DNA of 64,000 nucleotides, taken from Galaxea fascicularis. Lineage: Eukaryota; Cnidaria; Anthozoa; Scleractinia; Euphylliidae. The notes under the pieces are model-generated. The model worked only from the letters and a program-made list of their open reading frames with translations, did no database searches and had not been told where the DNA came from. Shown here piece by piece: positions 47,666 through 58,830 of this stretch. Where the stretch lies: NCBI GenBank assembly GCA_948470475.1, contig OX419346.1, forward strand, positions 5,531,995 to 5,595,994, read 5' to 3'. The first letter of the stretch is position 1; every line of letters starts with the position of its first letter. The translations under genes and the position numbers were made by a program.

Positions 47666-49113
47666 TATTTTGAGACTCAAACTCTATTGGTTTTTTGGTT
47701 TTTGGAACAGAGCTAGTACGACAAGTCATGTGATGCATGAAGAGTTAATGTTTGCAGCTATGCGTTTTAGCACAGCAAATGCTAAAACTATAACCCCAAC
47801 AGTGACCGACATGGAGTTCTTGAGAACTAGAATGCCCAAATGATTCTCCCGATTTATACCGTAAGACACATATACCTGGGGTTCAGTGATGAGAACATAC
47901 TAATCCCAGGCCGGCTCAAAGAGTTAAACGCCTTGGCTTCAACTTAATCGTCCAAATTCAAGAAGTCAAGCATTTCTCGCAAGTGTCTTACCTTTTTGTC
48001 ATTAGTTTCGGTTTCGAAAAAGGACCAAGGTGTTTTCTGTTGCACGAACAAAGCATATTTGCTTTTGATTCTCAAACTAAGGGACACTTAAAGTACACTT
48101 GCTAGCATTAAATAAGTAACAAATCAAATAAATTAGGAAGATGACATGAATGTAAAATAGCCTTGTAACTTTGTAACGTTGTATTGTAATAACTTTAGTT
48201 CATCTCTGTATCGTTTATATAGCTCTACCTTCCTTTTTCCTTTCCTTTTCTTAATCTCTTAAGGCCGTTCGCGTGAAAATTTTCCAACATTGATTTGTTT
48301 TTAGATTTTTACCACTGTAAGATGATGAGTTAGTTATGTCAGAAATGTAAAAAAAAAATAAAATGGGGGGTTACCGAGTCGGACTTCGTTTGGAGAGAAC
48401 ATGCCCGAAAGAACACCCTAAATCAGAAAAAAATCGGGTTTCGTCAGCGAATAAGGCCAGTGTCTGTAAGCCCAAAAATATTGCAATTAAGTATTTGAAG
48501 TGAAATGTTCTCTGCCAAATATTGTTTAAGTGGACCTATCAAGTGAATTTAGTCAACTGATGAGGTTCCTTAAAGAACAAGTTTGCATTTCGCAATCATA
48601 TTTTCACGCGCCTTGCAGCCGCAAGATGGCAGGATTTGATGTTCCGTGGACAGAAATCTTTAATTTTTTTTAACTTCCCACTTTGATTTTTTGTTGATTT
48701 TTGGATAATGTGGTATTAATTGTAAATAAAATCTGTTTCTGGAAAGAAAAGTAGGGGTCACTGACCATTTAAGAGAGTAAACTGAAGGCGAAGGGAACGC
48801 AACAGCTACCATCCTTTTACTTTCTTAGCTTTCTTCCTCAGCGCACGTGCTCGATGGCTGACGTAGCATTTCGTGCGCAGTAGGGATGCACGTGAACAAT
48901 AAGCGCAAACGTCCTTAATACTAAATTACCGTATGTTCTTTTTCCTCTGCCCGCCTCGACTAGCTAAGCTATATGCGCATTCATCACAGTTTTTGAGATA
49001 TGCGTCCAGGATTGAACGCAAATGCGGAAATTACAAAATTTACAAATTCTTGTTGTGTGGCAATGATTTTAAAGAAAATTAAAAAATCTCCGCTATGTTA
49101 GAAGTAATTAACC
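47666..49113. other. Gene-free spacer
   Basis: AT-rich; no gene or element recognised. An open frame at 47643-47843 has no support. Confidence 0.4.
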
Positions 49114-49165
49114 CTAATCTCGTATCCAGATCTCCCACCTGCAGTGAGATCTGGGTACGAGATTA
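49114..49165. repeat. Short palindrome
   Basis: TAATCTCGTATCCAGATCTC and GAGATCTGGGTACGAGATTA are inverted around a 12-nt loop. Confidence 0.85.
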
Positions 49166-49176
49166 AAGTAAACCAG

Positions 49177-49346
49177 AATGAAAGGGCACAAGGATCCTGA
49201 CCAAAACGACGAATTTGATGAAAACGAATTCGTCGTTTTCGTCAGTGTCTTAGTGATCCCTCCCTCTGGGCTAGTTTCAACGTTACAAATTTTTGTAATC
49301 ATCGTCAAATTTATCGTTTTCGTCAGGGTCCTTGTGCCCTCTCATT
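49177..49346. mobile_element. MITE with AATGAAAGGGCACAAGG ends
   Basis: The left AATGAAAGGGCACAAGGATC and right TCCTTGTGCCCTCTCATT are inverted. Internal ACGAATT..GAAAACGAATTCGTCG is itself a palindrome. 170 bp. Confidence 0.8.
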
Positions 49347-49993
49347 GTGAATTACCTCCACATTTCTGTAATGGTTAAAAGGGATGTTCATAACAGTGGT
49401 TATGCACAAACATTATAAAAGTTGTGAAAAGTTAAGGCTACTTTGACCATGAGCCTCTGAATTAAAAACTAATTACTGCATATGGATTTGTTTTAGTTAT
49501 TTTTTTTTATAAATTTGTTTTTTAACTTCGAAATATCCTGAGGGGGAGGGGAGGGGAGATGGCGAGCCCCCTGCCCCTCTTCCTGCCATGTGTCTGCGGA
49601 ATATTACATATAAAATACCTATACATACAAACGATGCCATCACTTTTATATTTCAGTTAAATTAACGTTGTGTTTTTTTTTTCAGTTTGACAATAAATAA
49701 TCCAAGTAAAAATTGTGTTTCTTGTACTGCACATCATCTCCAAAAATAATGCAAAGAGTCAATTTCCCTGGACAGGCCGAGTCCTGTCGCATCGTGATTA
49801 ACTTACAAACGTGCAACCCATGACTAGCAATGAGATCACTTTTAGGAAAACAGCCCACCATATACAAATTCCACCTGCGGCACACAACTCATTGTTTCTT
49901 GATTCAGCGGAAACAAACTAAGACATCGTTTGCGCTCGGGCCATCAGTCAGTTTGCAAGGGTTTCTTCACTTGATCATTTTCAGTTGGCAAAA

Positions 49994-52197
49994 ATGTCTG
50001 CAACAAATGAGGTGGGGTTAAATCATTCATTGACTTCTTTACCTTTTCACGCTCTCTATTATTCGTTTGTTCATCGCATTTCTGTATTAAAAATATTTAC
50101 AAGAAAGCCAGTCCTGTTAATTTTTTTGCGTACATTTCATTCAGGCGCAAAACAAGGCCCCAAAAGCGGAGGAACAGGCTAAAGCAGCTGATGACAATGG
50201 TAAAAATTTACTCGGGATGCAATCTTTGGAAAACTGTGTGATTTTAAATAAGGCTCCCGTTATAACCCTTCCACACCCAAGTCACAGCCAATCAACCACC
50301 CTAATGCTGTTTATTCACGTTTAATCTTTTTTGACGTTCTCTACACCACTTCATTTATAAGGACTGCATTATTTTTTTGTATAAAATTAGGGAAAAAAAG
50401 ACGAAGAATAGTTAATGATTTTCGTCAAACACTGCTTCAAGTCTGCGATCTTCTTTTCCATGACCATAGCACATGTCTATCACAAGTTAAAGCTCGCCTT
50501 ATTTTGGAACTGACAGAATTGTTTGGTTAATTTGAATGGGCAACTTGCCCCGTTGTTATTTCTCTCAGTTAGTACGCGCGCTTTGATTGGTCAATTTGAC
50601 GGGCCGTATCCTGGCGTACCATCCGCTAAATTTGAAAGTACTTCCTTTTCTCCGCGCCCGATTAACCTCAGTAATATAATAAATATCTTACTAACTGCCT
50701 CGTTTTCTTTAATGTATTTCAAGTAATCCATTTACCTGGCTTAGTTTGAAATATTATCAGAAATACTGCCACTTTCACATTCATGTGAACATTGATTTCT
50801 TTTTGTCCCGACTTTAGTAGTTACACAACCCAGTGCTGTTGTGGACTTGTGCAACATGCGTGCCCATTAAAGACTTTGTAACAAAGTTTAGATTATATTT
50901 AGCTGCTGGAATGGACTTGAGCAGCATGTCTACCCATTGAGACTACAGTTTACCTTTGTTTCAGTTGTTGAGCACAGTGTCGCATCTTACAGGCACATTA
51001 CCGGATTATTTTCTATCTTGTTCTTGATTTCCTTGTTTATATATATTCGAATCTTATTTTGTCATAATATCTATTTCCTAATTTATACTTAAGAGGTTAT
51101 GATTGTTTTTCCGAAGCAAGGCACTTGTTATCCAATAAATTTGGGCGGGGAGATAGTGCTCCATACAGGTCGCCCTTTGCCCCATGGTCAGCTATATTGG
51201 TGGAATGGGACCCCAGGACAGCTGTGTTACCATGGCAACAACGAGTTCGTGCTAAGTTTTAGAGAGGATTAGGACCTCTAACTGGCCTGGGGATTAGGGT
51301 CCGGTGAGAGCGGCCTGGTGATTAGGACCTTTCAATGGCTTGAGGATTAGGACCCCACAACAGATTTAACACTCCCGTTGCCTAGCAACTCGACCTGTAT
51401 GAAACTTTATAGACAGATTTCTATGGCAATTCGAGTACCTCATCCCTACCCTTTTTCCCCACAGAATTTGTTCTCGTGTGTGAATTCCCAACCCCAAAAG
51501 CCTTGTCCATAGCACATGTGTATCACAAGTTAAACTGAGTCTCCTTATATTTCGAACTGAAGTGTTTGGTTCATTCGAATGTTTTGTTTACAACACACTG
51601 GAATTTGCTCCTTTTTGGGTCCATTAGTGTTGTATCACCGAGCCTTCCACGAATCGCGGCATTGCAGTCAAAATCCATTATGAATTGATCCTTGCGTTGT
51701 TTAAGCGTTTATCAGTTTAGCCTTGCATTGATGTTGTTTTAGCAATAACGAAAAGGGAAAAAAAAAAAAACTGATCAGATTTTCTTTGAATAAAGCATAT
51801 GACTAACAAAAGGAAATATTTACCAAGTGCTTTTAAACAGATTAAACGGGAAACGAGGCATAGTCTTTTAGAAAAGACAACACTGAAAACGGATAACTTT
51901 AAACTTGTTTACTATTTTGCGTCTTTATTTTCCGCTTTTGTTGCTGACTACAGCCTAAGCTTGGGTCGAGTTTAGACTACTTGTAGCCTCTTGTTGACTC
52001 ATTAAAGTTCCGATGAAATTGTAACGAATTCGGAACCACTAAGAGCTTACTGTCATCTCGTTTATGTTTCCAGGGTATCGGCCGTCCCAGAAAATGTGCC
52101 TGTTGCTATGTTAATGCTGGAGAAAATTGAAATGGCGAATGAGGAAGGTTGCCTTTCCGCATTCACTATTTTTGAAGATAAAACCTGTGCTGAATGA
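49994..52197 (+). pseudogene. Small-protein paralog C, probably disabled
   Basis: Exons 49994-50011 (MSATNE), 50145-50199 (AQNKAPKAEEQAKAADDN plus one base) and 52074-52197. Exon 3 keeps family residues (VSAVPENVPVAMLMLEKIEM, then GCLSAFTIFED and TGA) but lacks the first 16 nt found in A and B. Splicing at the conserved acceptor therefore enters the wrong frame and meets a TAA after about 13 codons. Unless another donor or acceptor is used, the protein is truncated. Upstream region, both introns and 3' flank are otherwise alignable with copy B. Confidence 0.65.
51268..51360 (+). repeat. Imperfect tandem repeat in intron 2 of paralog C
   Basis: GATTAGGACC / GATTAGGGTCC recurs four times at intervals of about 25-35 bp with GGCCTGG spacers. 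Not seen in copy B. Confidence 0.6.
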
Positions 52198-52724
52198 TGT
52201 ACACGTTCGAGTTCAAATATCCCGTAAGTCGCTCTGCCGTTTTCGCATTATCTTGTGTAGGTATTTTTGTTACCTCATAGGGATTAAGTTCAATATTTAA
52301 ACCGCGCCTTATCATATCACATCTATGCTCTAGTTCACAACTGAGTCAGTTTACAATTAGTCGGAGTTTGTCAGTTCTGTAAATCGCTGTTCTTCTGTTG
52401 TGACACATTCGGCAATATTTTTTCGTTGTAACCCGTTTCACTGATTTTTTGTTCACGTTCTGTTTACAGTTTGTTACTAGTATTGTATGTATTATTTCCA
52501 CCCGTTTGTCAAGTTGATGGAAGTACGCGATAAATAAATAAAGTAACCGTTTTGAAATTTGTCTGAGACAGCATCTTGACTTTGATTTAGGGGGTTCAAT
52601 CAAACCCCCGAACCCCCGCTCCCTTAGATCCTTCCCAGACTTTGCCTATTCATGAAGCTTATCCAACGCAAATCAACATTTTATGCGTCATAATTTTTAC
52701 ATGCCAAGTAGACACAGATATAGA

Positions 52725-52736
52725 GGATATTACATG

Positions 52737-52783
<47 letters not shown>

Positions 52784-52869
52784 TCACGAGTGAGCGCAGC
52801 GAACGAGTGAGATATCGAGTTGACCACTGGAAGATAAAATTCATATCCACGCGCGGGCATGTAATATCC
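52725..52869. repeat. Near-perfect 145-bp palindrome
   Basis: The left GGATATTACATGCCCGCGCG ... CTCGATATCTCAC is matched inverted through GTGAGATATCGAG ... CGCGCGGGCATGTAATATCC around a short CGAGTGAGCGCAGCGAACGAG centre. It would form a very stable hairpin. Confidence 0.9.
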
Positions 52870-52948
52870 TGTTTATTATATAAAAACCAGTGAAATACCA
52901 GTAATTTATTATGTAACCATAACGACGGTGATCTCTTCACGTGTGAAG

Positions 52949-53001
<53 letters not shown>

Positions 53002-53004
53002 TAA
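52870..53004. mobile_element. MITE with TTTATTATATAAA ends, abutting the palindrome
   Basis: The left TTTATTATATAAAAACCAGT and right ACTGGTGTTTATATAATAAA are inverted, with GAAATACCA / TGGTATTTC just inside. About 135 bp. Confidence 0.8.
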
Positions 53005-53289
53005 AAAAAAAGTACTGTCTGACAAAACCAATGGAATTTAGAACGTTTTGCCTAAGCGCTTCAAACTTATGTACAATGGCTAAAATTCTTGATATTTTCG
53101 AACTTTTGTTATTGCTTTCTACAACTTTTGGTACTTGAGTTGAAAGAAAGTGCCCTGTTATTTCAAAGTACGCCACTCTAAAGAACATTCTGGTACAGTA
53201 ATAACATTTGTCTGACGAAGGAATCCAGAAACCTTGTACCCGCGAGTATTACTCGCGGGTGCGAGTGTACTCCGCGTTCAGAGGGTTAC

Positions 53290-53650
53290 AGCCACTTTGA
53301 AATTTCAAATGAAGAATGATCCTCGCAGTCGTGAACCCAATTTATGCAATTCCATAAAGAAGCCCTTCAAAAGAGATACCAGTGCCATGTTGTTATCAAC
53401 ATGAACTATGAAATCAAATGAAGGATGATCCTCGCAGTTGAAAATGCAATTTAAGCAATTGCGTAACGAAGCCTGGAAAAACAAATTCAGGAATTCAACG
53501 GGATTTGAACCCGTGATCTCGCGATACCGGTGCGATGTTCTAACCAACATGAGCCATGAAATCAAAGATGAAGGATGATTCTCGCAGTTGTGAATGCAAT
53601 TTAAGCAATTGCGTAAAGAAGCCTGAAGAAAAAAAAAAAATCAGGACCTC
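53290..53650 (-). repeat. Degenerate tRNA-headed repeats related to the 45-46.5 kb array
   Basis: At least three pieces on the minus strand with the signature GCAGT...GATCATTC tail. One tRNA-like head at about 53495-53562 reads, reversed, TGGCTCATGTTGG (box A, decayed) and GGTTCAAATCC (box B), plus the same GCACCGGTATCGCG anticodon arm as the array. Confidence 0.7.
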
Positions 53651-53814
53651 TTTTTATCAGGGCCATTGAAGATGTAAGAAAGGAAATTCACTATACAGTA
53701 TACATGATATTTTCGCTACTGTCACCGTAGGTCACAAGGCGAGCATCAGTGATTCCCGAGTAAATTTGGATTTGATGCCATCATTTTGCATTTTTTTTAC
53801 TGATTTAGGTTACT

Positions 53815-54110
53815 TTAACTTTCCTTTCTTTAGTTCGAAAATAAATAATGCAAAGTGCCAATTTCCCTGGACAGGCCAAGTCCTGTCAAATAGTGATTAA
53901 CATACAAACGAACGAACCATGACCGGGAATGAGATCACTTTTAGGAAAACAGCACGTCATATACGAATTCCACCTGTGGCAAACTTATTTTGTTTCTTGA
54001 TTCAGCTGAAACAAACAAAGACACCTTTTGTCGCTTGGGCTATCAGTCTCCAATCAACGGCGTTTTCAGTTGGCAGAGGTCTCTTCACTTGATCGTTTTG
54101 GCAAGAATGT
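53815..54110 (+). pseudogene. Small-protein paralog D: promoter only, cut at the start codon
   Basis: Matches the upstream region of copies B and C (AATAATGCAAAGTGCCAATT, CCCTGGACAGGCCAAGTCCT, ATGACCGGGAATGAGATCAC, TTTTAGGAAAACAGC, CTTGATTCAGCTGAAACAAA) down to GGCAAGAATGT. There the homology stops and the BEL/Pao LTR begins. No exon 2 or 3 was found beyond the element within the window. Confidence 0.7.
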
Positions 54111-54403
54111 AATATTGGGGCCTGTAATGGCGAACGGTGACAAACCATGCACAAATCCACTTTAACTTGAACGTTTAATACACGAAAGGCCATGAGCACG
54201 ACTCACAGTGATGCTGCGATATTACAACGGTAAAGTTCTCAGAAAACACTGACAATTTGAACTAAAACTGACCTAAAAAAAACTGAGGAAAACTTGACAT
54301 AACTGAGGTTTTAACTCGGTGGCCTCGTGGACCCCGTTCGAAGAGGCCACCTCCACACATGCGCGAACCTAAATATGTCTCTACAGGGAACCCAGCAGTA
54401 ACA
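54108..54403 (-). mobile_element. BEL/Pao 3' LTR
   Basis: Minus-strand reading starts TGTTACTGCTGGGTTCCC and ends CAATATTACA (TG...CA, 296 bp). It is preceded by a purine-rich tract AATTTGGGGAGCCA (54404-54417) in the position of a polypurine tract, between the pol end and the LTR. Its outer border coincides with the break in paralog D. No second LTR is seen. Confidence 0.7.
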
Positions 54404-54417
54404 TGGCTCCCCAAATT

Positions 54418-56508
54418 GTTAGCCTTGTCTTACATTTTCTACGTACAAAAAACACATAACTCTAACGCGATTACAGATAAATGTTCTTTCTTCGCAAACT
54501 TCAGGTTCCTCGTCGGGGAGTTTCCCGGTCTCTAATGCGCCTCTACGAGCAAGACAAGCTTATTGACGGGTCTTTCCAGTTCGGAACCATTACTTGTGAA
54601 CACTGTCACTGATCGGAACTTGACCTTGATCATCGGGATGGGTGTCTACCACGTTAGCCATGGGCCATCTGTTCCCAGGCGACTGGTTTTCTTTCAACAG
54701 GACAACATCTCCAATCTTAAAATTTCTTTGTGGCCGAATCCACTTGTTTCTTGCTTGTAACTGCTCCAGACATTCTTTACTCCACCTTGACCAGAATTCT
54801 TGCACCAGATCCTGTGTTCGGGTAGAATGATAGGGTTCCTAAGGGTGGCTGACAGGTTCGCCTTCCGTATTTTTCCGCCGACTCTCATAACACCGTCTTT
54901 GTCTAGAAATGGATCCAGTGTGGAGTGAGAACTTGACTTCTTCAACGCTGCCTTCTTTTCTTTGTCGAGTGCACGACTACCGTACTTGATATTCGCTTAG
55001 ATATCTTGGAGACTTCTAATCTCAGAGGGGAGCACATCTTTTTGTACTTGCTTTACGATCTCCACTTCTGCTTCTTCTAGGTCTGCGACATTGATACCTG
55101 TACCAGACAAAGCGTGACTGGAAGACCTCTCCCCAAACACTTCACCACACAGTGCCCCGCCCCGGGACAGAACCCTATCTCTGAGATTTCTCTTGTACCT
55201 CAGACGAAGCGCTACGGCTATCTTTGCTTTCTGCCAACTGAAGAATCTTGCAGTCTCTTGAGTATGTCATTCTCTTCGACTACGCTCGTGTTAACCTTCA
55301 CGTTCTTGACTTCTGGGGACTTTGGATCCACATCATGTTCATATGCCTCTTCTTTCAGCCAACTGTGTGCTGGTTCTTTCAGGAAGTCAGGACCCTTGAT
55401 CCACTTTGATTTCTCCACGAAGTCTTTGGGTAACATATCCCTGGAACCTTCGTCCGCGGTATTCGATGTAGTGTCTACATAATGCCACTGCGATGGGTTG
55501 GTGTAATCGTGAATGAACTGAACTCTGTTGGCCACGCACACATGCGGGAAACGACTTGAAGCATTGCTTATGAAGCCTAAGACGACTTTACTGTCCGTCC
55601 AATAGTGATCCTCAATGTTCTCATACTCCAACTCATTCTTCACAGCATCCCCAATCTTAACGGAAATCGTGGCAGCAGTCAATTCCAACCTCGGAATACT
55701 GACTGCTTTTTTTGGAGCTACCCGGGCCTTTCCCATAACGAACGAGACGTTTACCTTGCCGTTTTCATCTTCAAGCCACAAATATGAGCACTGACCATAA
55801 TCACACGTCGAAGTATCGGACATGCAGTGGAGTTGAGCGGACACGACCTTTCCAAATTCTGCAGGCTTAAAACTTCTTGGTACTTTTAAATTCTCCAGCA
55901 GGAAAAGTTCGTTTCGCCATCTTTCCCATCTACTACAGGTCGCATCGTCGACTGGTTCATCCCAGTTGTTGGTGTAGGAGATGTCTTGTAATATCTTCTT
56001 CCCAACAAGAACTACTGGGGCGATGAACCCCAGGGGATCGTAAATTGAACTTATCGTTGATAGGATGCCTCTGCGCGTACAAGGCTTGTCCTTAAGTTCG
56101 ATCCTGAAATTGAATGTACCTGATTCGATGCACCAAATAACTCCCAATGCTCTCTCAATGGGTAACTTGTCTTGGCCCAGTGTCAGGTTCTTCACGTTTT
56201 CTGCTCTATGTTCTTGAGGAATTGAGTTGATGATGCGTTCCGTGTTGCCCACGAACTTAGTTAAGTTGAATCCTCCATTTCCACAGACTGCCTTGACATC
56301 TTTCGCTAGTCTGATAGTCTCATCTTCAGTGCTAGCCGATTTAAGAATATCGTCCACGTAAATGTTTCTTGTAAGGGTGTCGGCTACTTGCTTCCCATAT
56401 TCATCTTGGTTGTGTTTCAATACGAGTTTAACGTAATTTATATTTTTCTCACACAACACTATTACTGTTGCCTGTGAAAAGTAATGCGCTTGTGTTCCCA
56501 CTGCTATA
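54418..56508 (-). pseudogene. BEL/Pao retrotransposon pol, broken and 5'-truncated
   Basis: From 56508 downward: end of the reverse transcriptase with the YVDD box (RNIYVDDILKSA), thumb/connection (LSTISSIYDPLGFIAPV), RNase H-like region (SIPRLELTAA, YWTDSKVVLGFI, NTADEGSR), then after a frameshift near 55218 the linker to integrase (SLRSLQDI-like, LDPFLDKDGVMRVGG, NPIILPEHR). The integrase catalytic core is missing: the text jumps near 54815 to the C-terminal domain FWSRWSKECLEQLQARNKW, KIGDVVLLKE and WPMANV. There is also a stop near 55005. Gag, protease and the N-terminal half of RT are absent. Confidence 0.92.
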
Positions 56509-57036
56509 CAGTAAAAATCCACGTCTAAGAACCTACATTTTTCCAATTTTGGCAAAACAGGTTCTTATATTTGGGGGTAGTTATAGGAAATTTAGGCTAA
56601 AGTAGGCTGTTAATTAGGTTCTTAAGTTTTCAGTAGAAACCATTCCTGTACAAGCAGAAAAAATAGGTTTGGTCCTTTACGATACAGCATTTATTTATAA
56701 CTGTCTTGTCATGAGCCTTGTGCAAGACTAACTAAACAATTTTGTACACTATAAACAAAGTATCTTTTCAGAAATATTTGCATACAAAATATGATAATAA
56801 ATGGAATAAGTAAAAAATGCAAAAAAGTCCTCTTGCTTTAATTTACTGGTCACATTAATTTTTACGATGGAATAATTGATCATAGTGCTACAGCATCCCA
56901 TAACTCACATAAAAGAACCTAATAAATTTTGCTTGGCTAAACAGGTTCTTATATTTTGGGGTATAAAAATGGGAAATTTCTGCCAGCAGGTTCTTAAGGT
57001 TAGGTTCGCTAGGTTCTTACACGCGGGTTTTTACTG
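56509..57036. mobile_element. Tc1/mariner-type MITE
   Basis: A 528-bp element with inverted ends CAGTAAAAATCCACGTCTAA and CAGTAAAAACCCGCGTGTAA (right end reversed), flanked by TA on both sides (507-508 and 037-038 of the respective lines). The interior repeats GGTTCTTATATTT(T)GGGG several times. It sits at the truncated 5' edge of the BEL fragment. Confidence 0.88.
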
Positions 57037-57465
57037 TAGTTGTTAAGGCTCTTGTTCGGGGGCCCGCAAAGGCATCCTTTGTAACGGAGGGGATGTACAG
57101 ACATCTTATCACGGTTGCAATACTGTCAACAGTTGGAGTAGAGTGGTATGAGCGGAAGGAAAAATTGGCACATATCGTAAGAAGGAAAAAATTGTGTGCA
57201 TCTTGTTGCCAAACGTCTGTTTTATTTCCATGCATGTCCTCAATGTACACTTTTATCTGCAGTCAGAGCCATTTTACATTTCTACTATTTGGCAACAGTC
57301 AGCCGTTTAGTCAGTTTCCCGCGCTTGTTACATTACTGTGTTCGCGCTTAACAGGACCAACAGCGGCTACTTGCCTTCGGCAGTAGCTTTACATTGATCA
57401 GTGTTTCCAACGACTCCCTGCATAATCTTCTCTGTCTGTGATCGGCCAAATGCAAACTTCATTAC

Positions 57466-57947
57466 CATGACACGTGACACCACAGGCAGCCCAAACGCAG
57501 GATGCGAAATGATTTATTTGAGCGCTGTGACTGAGACGTAACCCTCTGAAGTAAGCAGTGTTGATGATTTGAAGGCTCTATATGACATTGTATGGAGTGT
57601 GAAATAACGTCGAATTCAAACGTGTAATAAAGGAAAAATTTCTCCTTCTTTCAATTGAATGAAGAAAACTTATTTACAGCGTCTGTTTTTTAGTGGCCTT
57701 TTGATCGAAGTAGAAAACAGTCAGGGTAAATACATTTTCTTCATTTTATTAAAAGAATGACATATTTATCCTTTATTACATGTTTGAGTTCGACGTTATT
57801 TCAAACTCCACACAATGTCTTATGGAGCGCTCAAATTATCAACACAACACCGCTTACTTCAAGAATGTCACGTTCCAGTCGCAGCACTCCATTAAATAAA
57901 TATTCGCATCGTGCGTTTGGGCTGCCTGTGGTGGCACATGTCACTAG
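57466..57947. mobile_element. TIR element with about 200-bp inverted arms
   Basis: The left ACACCACAGGCAGCCCAAAC, GAAGTAAGCAGTGTTGATGA and GAAATAACGTCGAATTCAAA are matched inverted at TTTGAGTTCGACGTTATTTC, ACCGCTTACTTC and GTTTGGGCTGCCTGTGGTG. No transposase. Confidence 0.78.
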
Positions 57948-58224
57948 GTCACGTGCTCTTCGCCTGAAGGTCATTTGCTCCTGGAGCAACATTTTCAGTC
58001 TTTTTGCCTTTATTCTCGTCCTTCTTCTTAAAGATGCCAATGCCGCGAGTCGAGTGATAATACCGTAATCTTTCCTGGGAACAACGAGACACCAAAATGT
58101 TAAATTGATTTAATAAGGTTCGGTTTTGATACCGCAGTCTGGATAGAGAAGTGCCAGATAGCCGGCAGACCAGAAAATCGCGTGATTAAACCCCAGAGCA
58201 AACCACCGGGGTGTTAAGGGGCGT

Positions 58225-58442
58225 TAAGCGAATGATACACGGTTCAACATTTGCTGAGCAACAAATATTGCGGCAACTTGTTGTGCGGAATAGAGCCAAG
58301 CTCTATTTTCGTTCAACAAATTTCAACATGTTGAACGGCATATTTCAACGTTCAACATCACATGATACACTGTTCAATATTTGTTGAACAGCAGCTACAA
58401 CATTTGTTGCTCAACAAATGTTGACCCGTGTATCATTCGCTT
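58225..58442. mobile_element. MITE with AAGCGAATGATACACGG ends
   Basis: The left AAGCGAATGATACACGGTTC and right CCCGTGTATCATTCGCTT are inverted. The interior is full of GTTCAACA / TGTTGAAC and CAACAAAT words. About 218 bp. Confidence 0.85.
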
Positions 58443-58664
58443 TACAGGTGACATTGTGGGAAAATGGAGGTGATTTGAGATTGTAAGAAAGAAGTACGAG
58501 AATGATATAAACATAGGTCCGTTATAGTTTGCGTAAACAAGGCATTGTATATTGATTCTTCGCCTTCAAATGTGGGGTTGGAAGGATTAAATAACTCGCC
58601 ACAAATACTGTTTTGGTGTTCTTGGGCACAAGCTCCTCGTTTACTGAAATAATTTCCTCTTCGA

Positions 58665-58800
58665 AAACCAAAGCGAAACGAGAAGTACTTTTGTTTTCCT
58701 TTGGCTGCTTGGACGTGAGTAGTAATTTGCTAATCATCTCCGAGTTAACCAATCAGGATGCGCGAAAAGCACTATTCGCGTATGGCAGCTGTTTGGTGAA
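58665..58800 (+). mobile_element. Partial copy of inverted-repeat element family 1
   Basis: Shares CGTGAGTAGTAATTTGCTAA, CTCCGAGTTAACCAATCAG and GCGAAAAGCACTATTCGC with 35860-36085. Confidence 0.65.
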
Positions 58801-58830
58801 CACTCATTTGGAATAAGCTGCAAGTCAAAG

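Noticed and set aside
55114..55482. Plus-strand 122-codon open frame
   Set aside because: Antisense to the BEL/Pao RNase H to integrase region.
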